A DNA stretch of 64,000 bases from Ascaris suum (taxonomy: Eukaryota > Nematoda > Chromadorea > Rhabditida > Ascarididae), in contig CM024175.1 of NCBI GenBank assembly GCA_013433145.1, positions 9,036,516 to 9,100,515 on the forward strand. The letters run 5' to 3'. How positions within the stretch are numbered: the stretch's first letter is position 1; each line of letters begins with the position of its first letter. Made by a program: the position numbers and the translations under genes. The notes below the pieces were generated by a model that saw only the letters and a program-made list of their open reading frames with translations, searched no databases and was not told the DNA's origin. Of this stretch, positions 48,001-61,100 are shown piece after piece.

Positions 48001-49790
48001 AATTATATTTGGTCACTAAAAATGAGAATTTATTTATCATTTTGAAGCAGTGAATCAAGGAATAGCTAATATGACAGAGTTTCTCATTGAGGTTACAAGA
48101 AGAGAATGTTCCTAGAAATGTACCTTTCATTTGCAACCGATTACGAGCTATGAAGTTTACTTGTCGAGTTGACATCGTTGAGATAACGGTAAGAAGTAAT
48201 TAACGAAGGTTTTCACACAGGTAGCACTGAGCATAGGTGGTTGCGATCTTGAGTCAAACATCCTAAGGTCACCTCCGATAGGTCATGAAACATAACGCTC
48301 TAGTTCCTAGTGACAGAAGATAGAGTTGGCTTTAAATCATTTTCTTGGATTTTAAGTTGATCAGTTGCAGTTCGCGAAAACTTCTCGACTCCAAGACGAC
48401 TCCAATTCGCCTCACTTGCCTTAAAATGTCAGGAAAAGTCATGGCATCTGTCATATGTATGCATTATGTACGCACTCACCAACATACGGAGAATGTAGAA
48501 AGTGGGAGGATGTTCCCTTCTATCGAAGAAATACATAAAACTCAATAGTCATTGATTTAATTCCCTCAGATCTATTGCGTTCATGCTAATCTTAATAAAA
48601 AAAGCTTTAACTACCAGATGTACGCAGTCGACTTGGCGAAACTAATCATCCATCTTCCAGTTTCGCATGCCTCGCCTATTGATAGGAACACATTTAGACG
48701 AATTCAGATGTTTAGTTGTTAAAGAGCATTCCTGATCAGCGTTTTTTTTTTTTTTTTAAATCAACCTTCAAGGATCATTTTCCACTATTTAATTGCGAGT
48801 GGCTTAATTGCACTTTATAACTAGGCGAACGCTTGATCAATCTTTTTTTTTGGTACTTTTGATATTTTTTAACGAGTCATTCACTGTTATTTCTGAGAAT
48901 AGGTCTTCTTTTTTCACAAAATTAGAGAGAAGAAGAATTAATTTCCCTCTCGAGGAAGCCTTTTTTTCTAAAATTCAAAAAAATTTGGCATGTTCTCAAA
49001 TGTGTCAAACTTTTTTTTTTCATTCGATTTGTGACTTCATGAACGTTTTAATCTGGAAACACACGATATGTTTGTATTGTAGCCGTTTTACTTCTCAAAT
49101 ACGTTTTTTTTGCAACAGTTACACTCACTTTATTATAAAATAAGCGCATCAACTAGAGAAAACGTAATTTTCCATGTGCAAGCAAGGAATCGTAACTAAT
49201 GTGAATCATCTCTTCATTGTGTGGCAAATTGCAATGCAAGAATGCAACATTTGATGAACGAAGATCTAAGTGAAATTACACAATAAAGTGGGAAGTTGGC
49301 GAATTAATGAAAACAATTCGCTTTAAAAAAAAAAAACTTTATATTTGATCAACAAATTTTTCTATAATTTAGCTCCTTATAAATTCATAATATATTTATT
49401 CTCTAATTGAAGAAATAAACATTTTTATTATTCAAATTTTAACGGGAGTAAAACGAGCGAATAACTTAAAAAATACTCTTTAACTCCATTCACGATGCAA
49501 ATCCCTTAAATTTTGAATTAATCAGGCAACTCTTTATCAATCAGTTTCCTGTTGATTTCAGATATTTTCGTCAGTTCAGTTTCTATCCGCCGCAAATATT
49601 TTTTTTTGTGCGTGAAAGTATAGCTTCGCGAAAAGTTATATATCTTCAAATGTAGGTCTTGTATTTATTATCCCTACACTTAAATCATCAGCTATAGTGT
49701 GATTCATGCTAAAGGAGCAATCAACGATGTCACCTATGCAAAGAAACGACTTAGAAACAAGTTTGTCAGCTTTTGACTGCTGTTGGCTCA
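45063..49790. other. intergenic, no convincing gene
   Basis: AT-rich DNA between the repeat cluster and the first polycysteine peptide gene. The longest frames (minus 46018-46332, plus 48345-48548, plus 48808-49143) lack splice support; the last is T-run driven. No promoter or RNA gene was recognised. Confidence 0.5.
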
Positions 49791-49797
49791 TATAAAA
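49791..49797 (+). promoter_or_regulatory. TATA box of polycysteine peptide gene 1
   Basis: TATAAAA in the context ggctcatataaaagctctgg, 58 bases before the ATG at 49849. A start of transcription about 30 bases downstream would leave a short leader. Confidence 0.6.
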
Positions 49798-49848
49798 GCT
49801 CTGGGATGTTCATGATTCTTGTAATTTTCTTTCTGCGAGACTCGAGTT

Positions 49849-51849
49849 ATGTCACCGATCGTTTACTTCTTGTTATACGTGTTTATTGCTACTTTCATAC
49901 CACACTTTACCGAGCCGATCGCATTGCAGAAAGATAAAAATTTTGCACTGCAATTATTTCAATCGCGTTCACTTGCAAGAGTTAAACGACAATTCGGTGG
50001 ATGTTGCTGTTGCAGGTGAGGTTTTGAATAATTTCGTTGCGAGTGACCAATTCGTCTCATAGTGATTATTTCATTCCATATACGTGAGAGTATCCCTCGT
50101 TTTTCAAGCAATGCAGGCGAGCCTTACCTATGAGGCATTTATGGGCCAGCCTTACCTACGAGACACTTATGTTCCTGTAAACTATCGCTATCATCGCAAA
50201 TGTGGGTGCGTAGGCTAGTGACAGTATAATTGCAGAAAGAAAGGAGACGAGATTGCCTCAGATAGAAAAAGACTGTTCCGTTAAATAAAAGGCTACGATT
50301 CCTCCGTGTATACGCAAGAAACTCCACTCGTATGCGCATCTGTGCCGACCCTCGTTGGGGAGGCTATTTAGTGTGCTTGCGACCATTTTTCCAAGGACTT
50401 AGGGAACAAGAGAAGGACGAGATTGCCCTCAACCTAGCTGAGCCCCGTGGTTGGAACGATTGCGGGGTCAGTGGTCAATGAGGCTTGCAAGGTGACAAGG
50501 CCGTCTTGACAACGCACGGAGCTTCTGCACCAAGCGGACATTTCGGAGTCCTAAAATGAAGACCTTATCCTTACCATAACACAAGCAGACTAGCAGGCTT
50601 CTGGTCGTAAATAAAGTTTTCGTGTTCCTCTTTTTGGCAAACACAATAACCGACTTCGTTTTTGCTTTTCATCTCTAATGTTTCGTCTTAAAACTGATTT
50701 CCTTCAAAGGCGCTTTATTCATTAGCCCTATTTAATCCACTTGCAACGTTGTGAAGAAATGAAGATTAAGAGACAAAAACGTTCCGCGATGATATTCCGC
50801 ATATTGCAATGATGAATTATTCGCGCATTCACGGTTGGGTCATGAAAATGCGTCAAGTTGTACCATCAAAAGTTAACCAATTTCCATTGAATTTCGTCAA
50901 CGAATGTTGTCCAGTGCGAAAAAAACATAAGAGAATATGGAAGATGCAAAAAATAGAGTGAGGAGAAAAAAGAAAGTCCGCCCAAGACAAAAAAGCGTCA
51001 GGAGAAGCAGAAAGTAGCCCAATAAGACGAAAAGAAGTGAGGATAAACGGGGGCTATCACTTTAGAGAACAAAAGTACAACGAAGCAGAAAGTTGTCGAT
51101 GAGGTGAATGCTGCAGGAATCACTATGAGAGACAGCTCCAGCTTGGCACTCTTGATTTAATTCTCTTAAGTTCCTTTACAATCCGGCCATTAGTAAGGTT
51201 AGTGTTCAATCCAAATAAAAATGCATCATACATTGAAAGTTTTACGATCTTACCTGCGTCCTGATTTAGTTCTCTGTTTAGCGTGAGGTTTTACGTAAGA
51301 AATATCCTCATCAATTGTTTTACGACTAAGGCTTTCATTACAACGAAACCGAAGATTAATGATTTGCTGTGCACTTGCTCAAAAAGTTCACAAAACAAAT
51401 GCCCTTTAACTATCCAGAATCAAAAATATTTTGCACGTTTTTATCGTTTCAATTGTTGCAATTGTTGCAATTTTGCAATTTTGCAATCTCCCTATCTTGA
51501 TGCAAATTAGCCCGTTTGAAAATGAACAAATAAATAATGTAAAGAAAAATAATTGCCCTAATAAATATTCAATAATAAATGCTATGCAAAAAAAATATAT
51601 AAAAAAAATAAATACAATAAATGCAAATGCAAAACAAAGATTGTCGTATAAAATTCAATCATAATAAATAAATTTAACAAATCGTTTACTCTATAGGAGT
51701 ATTGCAACAAGTTATTACTCGTACTCACAATGATAGCAAATTTCAGGCTTATAATTTGTTGTTGCTGCTGTTGTATTGGACGTAAACGTCGTTCATTGGA
51801 ATTTCTTCATCATATTGCAATTGAGAAGAAATCATTACTTCGACGATAA
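49849..51849 (+). CDS. secreted polycysteine pro-peptide 1
   Basis: Two exons, 49849-50015 and 51747-51849 (TAA), joined in phase 2 (AG|G), give 89 residues. Residues 1-24 form a signal peptide (MSPIVYFLLYVFIATFIPHF). A pro-region follows to LARVKR at 43-48. Cleavage after KR would release QFGGCCCCRLIICCCCCCI before G-RKRR: ten Cys in nineteen residues, with an N-terminal Gln able to cyclise and a Gly able to become a C-terminal amide. A tail (SLEFLHHIAIEKKSLLRR) follows. Donor GTGAGG, acceptor aaatttcag. AATAAA at 52034-52039. The intron falls inside the Cys core, as in the related gene at 56520. Role unknown: metal-binding, cuticle cross-linking or neuropeptide-like secretion are inferences. 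No known domain is seen. Confidence 0.75.
50100..50570. mobile_element. GC-richer insert in the intron of peptide gene 1
   Basis: This part of the intron is clearly less AT-rich than its flanks. It contains two copies of a block reading gccttacctatgaggcattt and gccttacctacgagacactt (about 50111 and 50148), and runs into sequence with tgagccccgtggttggaacg. It is probably a decayed transposon fragment. No open reading frame of note. Confidence 0.35.
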
Positions 51850-52463
51850 TAACGAATATTTTCTTTTCATATTAATTATGTTTCATCAATGCCATTATAT
51901 TAGAATATTTTCATCTCATAATATAAGCGATATTTAATGAATGATTATTTGCATAAAATGGAAAAGAAATTTTTGCATATTATGATTCAAATTTCTTATT
52001 GGCAAAATATGCTTTCATTTCTATATTTTCTGAAATAAATTTGCTTATATGAAAGTTCGCATTCGACTATGATGGATGATATGAACACGGGAAACAACAA
52101 TAAGACAAATAGAATAAAGCAAACATAGAGTTAAAGAGTGCAGTAATATTCCCGAACTGTTCGACTTGCTCACAATCGCATCCTATCCTGTCGAAATATT
52201 TATTAGCGATTCACTTATAACTTGTTATTATAAGTTTAAATGATCGAAATAGCGAAATTTTCGCACTAAACGTAAGATTTTAAATACAAATTGCAGTTTA
52301 TTTTCTCAATAAATGCATTCCGAATGTCTTCTAGTTGTTGATCTTTTCATCGAAAAGTTTCAAATTTTAATTAGATTTAAGTGATCTCTTATATTAGCCT
52401 ATTTTTTCGTTAGTTTATATCCGCCCTCCCCCTCAACAGTAAATCCCATTTAATAATAAGCGA

Positions 52464-52667
52464 TTAAAAAATGAAAATCTTCAAAAAATCGGCAATTTTA
52501 TTTTCATTTTTAAGATTCTGAGCTACAAGATCATTTATTAAGTTCCTTTGCATTTTTTGACTAATCGAATAGGCTGCATTCTCATAGAGGGATGAATTTG
52601 CGTTAATTGAATAAAACACTAATAAAAACAACAAGAAAAAAATTTTCGTTTTTATTTTGAACAACAT
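52464..52667 (-). CDS. small secreted protein, 67 aa, unidentified
   Basis: The ATG-initiated frame has a textbook signal peptide (MLFKIKTKIFFLLFLLVFYS, then INANS) and a 42-residue hydrophilic remainder with SISQKMQRNLINDLVAQN, ending FLKIFIF before TAA. There are no Cys and no dibasic processing site. A GT in GATCTT|GTAGCT could be a donor, so this may be only the first exon. The high A/T content makes a chance Phe/Ile/Leu-rich frame possible. It lies convergent with polycysteine peptide gene 1. Confidence 0.35.
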   Translation of the reverse strand: MLFKIKTKIFFLLFLLVFYSINANSSLYENAAYSISQKMQRNLINDLVAQNLKNENKIADFLKIFIF

Positions 52668-52851
52668 ATTTGATGATAAATTATAACCACAATGGCTATT
52701 TTTCGATGTATTCCTCGAATTTTTTAATCATATATTGACCTCTATATATTTCATAGTGTACACACAGACATCTAAGTGATGTTTTTTTTTGCAACCTATA
52801 GATTCTTACTGTTTTTTTCACAACTTACCTTACAATTATCAATGGAGTCTT

Positions 52852-53078
52852 TTAACTATTCAACCACTGAATATGGCCACTACGGCTGAGTGCACACATT
52901 AGAGTGGATGAACGATCGAATGAATTTATTGACAAGAGTGGTACTTCTATACACCTTATTTGAGCAAATTCTTTGATAGATAATTTACATTTTTGTTGAG
53001 CAATCGGTTCTTTTCGATAGCCACTATCATTTTCTATAGCATAGATTCGTGGTGGAATTGAAAATTTCCTTTTTTTCA
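52852..53078 (-). CDS. candidate last exon of an unidentified gene
   Basis: A strong acceptor (aaatattttcag) precedes 227 bases ending in TAA at 52852-52854. Entry needs one base from the previous exon. The protein starts KKRKFSIPPRIYAIENDSGY, contains IKEFAQIRCIEVPLLSINSF and ends SRSGHIQWLNS. It looks globular and beta-rich; the LMCALSRSGHIQW stretch is faintly like a propeller blade, but that is speculation. A phase-compatible upstream candidate on the same strand is the short frame ending at 56007 (SRSANRQIPRG, donor GTATTT). Confidence 0.45.
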
Positions 53079-53310
53079 CTGAAAATATTTACTAAGTAAT
53101 CAAAAATTTTCCTCTCTCATAGAATGATTGCCGTAATGCATTTGCTATCATATAGCTTTTACTACTTAATATTTCATTTAATCTATCAAAATAGTAATAC
53201 TTTTTATCGTATTCATATGTCAATTTAGTGTTAAAAATATACTATGTGAAATTGATCAAAAAATTATCTACAAAAATATACAAACTTATTACTGATTAAA
53301 ATATAATTAA

Positions 53311-56480
<3,170 letters not shown>

Positions 56481-56487
56481 TATAAAT
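56481..56487 (+). promoter_or_regulatory. TATA box of polycysteine peptide gene 2
   Basis: TATAAAT in gaattataaatcgaag, 39 bases before the ATG at 56520, implying a very short leader if it is used. The same arrangement is seen at peptide gene 1. Confidence 0.5.
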
Positions 56488-56519
56488 CGAAGTATTAGAC
56501 ATTCGAAACACCCACAACT

Positions 56520-58167
56520 ATGCGGCCAATGATTTGTTTCATATTGTTAGCTGTGTTGTCAAATGCTTTCGCTGCTCCATCGCTCTTGAATAATTCGTCC
56601 TCAAATGGGGCAACTAACAACAACATCGTTCGAGCTAAGCGACAGATTGGGTTTGGATGCGGGTAAGAGGCTTTCACATTGACATTGATGACATGATATT
56701 TCGAGCAATGCACAAACGAGTCTCCAACTGAGGGAAAAATGTGATTCAAGCTGTTAGCAATATTAGCAATACAATTAGCAATATTCATAGCAAGTTGCTT
56801 TATAGTGTCATACGTATGTAGACCTGAGTCTCGCATTGTCGAGATCAGCTAAAAAAGACCTCTGAGAACAGCCTAAGAGGAATAATTTCATACACAGAAA
56901 TCAAATTTCTTAGCTGTATCACCAGAATAAGTACAAGTACTAAGAGATATATTCATGATTGCTATAGGTGTGAAATTTGAATATTGAAAAGTATAATTAA
57001 ATAATACCTCATAGAAAACACCTCAATATGCAAATGTGAAAAAGCTAGTAAAGTCGGATGGCAAAAAAAAAAATTGTCAGTGGTGCCAAATATTCGTTTC
57101 CATCTCGGAATTTCTGATAATCAAAAGATGAGGTAGATCAGCCTCGTCGAGCGATTCATCTCTTCTTAACTTTCCACTCAAATATACTCTTCATTAATTT
57201 ATCACATTTCAACTTAATGATAATAAACGATCAGTAAAAAAAAATTGCAACAATATATTTAAGTATACAACATAACTAACAACATAGTACGTAGATAATG
57301 CACTGCCTTCCTATAAGTACAACAAAGATTTCCTTGAATGAATTTGTTCGCTTCGAATTTGCCATTTGATGATTTATAGGTTAAATCAGCAATATTTTTT
57401 AAAATCATCAACAACAATGAGATTGTTTCCGAGTTGGAAAGCATAATGGCACGGTGGGATAGAGTTGGGAACCGCAATATACTTCGAGTAAAGTTGTGTT
57501 AGAGTCTTTAGCTTAAGTTTAATTACTCAAACATGAAGCCGGATGAATACAAGCACGGTTGCAAGACAATATCAGCATAAGCTCTCTGAGATTGCCTCAG
57601 TTAATATCTCACGACTTTTACTTCCATAATGAAAAGCATTAATATGCGAGTTTGCGCCTGCGAATTACTATATTATCAATGATAATAGAAAAAAAAACTG
57701 TAGTGACTTTGCTATACTCAAAGCTTGCCATTTATTCCAACTATTTCAGGAAGCAAAATGCGTCCTATTTCAGATGTTGTTGCTGCTGCCCACGCATAGG
57801 TATGCCGATAATCCCACCTATGCCAATGATACCACCGATATGTCCAGTGAGGCCTATTTGTATGATGCGACCAACAATGTGCCTTCCACCACCGCCCATG
57901 TGCTGTCGGCAAACGATGTGCTGCTCATCTATAATGGGCGGTTTCGGTGGCCTGGGATTCATGGGAGGTTTGGGTGGATTGGGCGGTATTGGTGCGCTTG
58001 GAGGGATGTGCGGTATGGGTGGATTCGCAGCTGTTCAGCAATTCCAGTACTTCGGCGGAGTAGCTCCTTTCGGTGCCATTGGTGGCTGCTGTGGCTACGG
58101 TGGTTTTGGCCGTAAAAGACGCTCCCTTGACCAGCTCGAAGTTAAACTCTTCACGAGTAAGAAGTAA
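56520..58167 (+). CDS. secreted polycysteine/glycine-rich pro-peptide 2
   Basis: Exon 1 56520-56662 (donor GG|GTAAGA) joins exon 2 57774-58167 (TAA) in phase 2. A second acceptor 24 bases upstream (exon start 57750) is also in frame and adds KQNASYFR. Signal peptide: MRPMICFILLAVLSNAFA. An Asn/Ser-rich pro-region ends RAKR. Then QIGFGCGCCCCCPRIG opens the mature part, followed by a Pro/Met/Ile and Cys region (PPPPMCCRQTMCC), a Gly-rich region (GGLGGLGGIGALGG) and GGFGRKRRSLDQL near the end. GRKRR is an amidation and dibasic processing signal. About sixteen Cys are in the mature part. It shares intron position, intron phase, KRQ start and GRKRRSL end with the gene at 49849, so they are probable paralogues. 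A GTAAGT overlapping the stop could be a further donor. Function unknown; hedgehog-related ground-like or cuticle-type secreted proteins are loose comparisons. Confidence 0.75.
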
Positions 58168-61100
58168 GTAAAGGCACATAAATATTGCACTGTTTATTGG
58201 GAATGAAAACGGAGAGGAAATAAGCAAGTCGTGAGGGAAACTCTTCTCTTTTTTTTTGAAATAATTGGAAAATGATCTCCCCTTCAGGAAAAATTTCAGC
58301 CGAAATTCCCTTTGAATTGAACCGACTCTCTAAATTGAGCTGCAGCTAATGTATTGCATATAACTGAACATTTTTTTTTCCGATTTGAGCAAGTGGATTC
58401 GAATTTTCCATGCAGGGAACGCTCTTCTTCGCCAATATTACAATATTCGCATCTGAGAAATTCCCCAATCAGTCAATGGAGAAAGTAGTGCAACTTTATG
58501 CGATTAAATGACTTCATTATGAGAACAGTGGTGGAAGTTGCAAGTTTGCATTGCAGTCTTTCCCCCGGTAACTCTAGCCACACTTTGCACCTCCCCATAG
58601 ATTAAGAGGCCCACAACTCTAAGCTGTATCATGTTGGCTGAATCGACATTCTCAATCCCGCTCCCATGCCTCCCCCTCCCGTCCCCCCCCTCCCCCCCCC
58701 TCCCCCCACTCAACCCTTTCTCCTCCTCAACTCGCTCTCAATTTAGACGGATCTCTCCTAGTCCCACATCAAAGACCGTAGACTCTCCTTATATCAATCT
58801 CTTTTGAAGGTGTTCACCAATCCATCAATGAGGGGACCCGCAAACATTTTGTTACCATCATTTTAATAATGAGGAGTGAAAACCCCAAAGCACACCTTAG
58901 GACGACAACCCGCATCAAACTCTACCTCAACACCCCGCCCATCTTCCTCCTTCCCCTGAAGGCATTAGCCCATTCTCATTCAAGAACTATAAACTTGCAG
59001 GTCGCTGAAGTCGGCATCAACTCTGCCATAAACAACTACGCAATGCTATGTCGGATTAATACACCATTGACCCGAACTTGCCCCACCGACCGCCAACTCG
59101 GCGCTTCACCGAGCGCAATCGGATCACATTTGTTGTAATTTATGGGCGAACTTTTATTTACGTCAATTTATTTATACAATTTTACATAATTAATAAATTA
59201 TTCTCCAAAGGTATCTCAATTCAAGGTGGAATCGAAATCAAAGAGAATGCTTAACTCTGCGTGCACTACCAATGACATGCTCTCGCTTCGAAGAGTACAA
59301 CTCAATAGGCCGATAGGTAAATTTCAGGATTAATTTTTCAATAGTTTTCAAGTCCGAAAGATTTTGCTCAGAATGATTTGATTTCAATGCCTTTTATAGG
59401 CTGAAATATGTAAAAAAAGTGGTACAAGAGAAAACGATTTGGGAATCTATGATGTTCCCAAATTCAAGAATCTACGAAATAGTTTCGACATTTTCAATTG
59501 CCTATTCAATACGACTAAAACAACGAGTCGAATATTTCAGTGAGATGCATATATTTAACATTATTTCATGCACAAAGAATAACTGAAGTAACTTAAGAGA
59601 GCAGCTCGAACAATAGACGCCTTTGCACTCCAATCATCCGATCCAACTGTTTTATGAATTACAATAACAACAATTAATATGTGAAATATTTCGTTCATTT
59701 TTTTAATTAAACTAACCACTAGCACAAAACTCCCGTTAAATATTCGTTTTTTTTCCCCGCTCGAAGTGATCTACGATACAAAGTTTTAAGTGCCTATGTG
59801 AGATGTGATGTTATATGAAGCCAATCTGTGGTGCACATTAAACCATCAAATTTAGCAATCTTCGTTTCACTAGTTCCATCAAGTTGAAGCTATCAGACAG
59901 GCACAGAGATCGACAGACAACTACAAACATACATACATGCTGCACAAAGCGATCACAATATGTTTTGAAAAAAAAAAACTTGCAAAGATGCACAACAGCT
60001 ATCCACATAATTCAGTGAGAAGTACAATTTAAATAAGTACTAAACACAAGCGTTTTAAAAGACAATCGAATAAAAATATCGGTTTAAAAATGAACCCGTA
60101 AAAAACTAACAACAACAACAACAACAATCAATATTAATAGAAAATGCACTAGATACATCAAAAGCAGACTTCAAATCATCACCCATCTATCAAAAGTATT
60201 CTTTCAAAAATAGAATTAAAACTATTATTATTATTTAGAACTAATTATACAATCAAATTACTATTTTGATCTAATAAACAATCTATAAAGACATTAATCG
60301 GCACCATAAAGAAAATGAAGAAAATGTTTACTTACTACAATTAATGCAATGTAATACAAATACATATGGGCAGCACTATTAATGTAAATTAAAACATCCA
60401 AATTAACCTCCCACAATCGCCGAAGCAAATCACCATCGACGCTTCTAACAACGTAATTATCTCAAAAATTTACATATTATGTCATCACAATCATACGAAT
60501 ATTCATTTAACATATAAATTTAAATTTCATCCAACTCATGGCAATAGCAATTTGGAGATATATCTATAAACAATTAATTAATAACAACAATGAAATACTT
60601 AAAAATTCGCAAGCGAATATATGCATAAAATCCTTAATCAAAAAGATATTCTAACAAACGTGGAAAAAAAAGAAGGAAGATGTGAATGATATTATCAAAA
60701 GGCATGAGTATGCCCACAAATTTCTATAATCGAAAGTCATGAATCCATATCAGGTGCTGCATTAGATGTTAGTCGATCACTCATAGAAATATTTTACTTA
60801 CCATTTCGACAGAAAAATGGTTAGCCGAACGATATTTTCGATCCTTATATTATTCCATTAAGGAGTTACGATTCCTCTATCGTCGACAAACAACAACCGA
60901 TCGATGCGAATTTGACTAGAAATTAGTGACACTCCTGATGGCCAAACTAGCGATGATAACTGCAATTAACACAATATCGCTCTTTTTGCTTTTCTTTCTT
61001 TCTACCTCCACAGAAACCACCTCTCAACATATATCGTCATCCAACTGTATCACCTCTACGACAGATACTATAGATTCCAACATATACTACTAGTATTAAT

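Noticed and set aside
48808..49143. 111-codon plus frame
   Set aside because: Dominated by Phe from T runs; no domain or splice support.
57774..58115. Other frames over the second exon of peptide gene 2
   Set aside because: Shadows of the Cys/Gly-rich frame; the repetitive codons keep several frames open.
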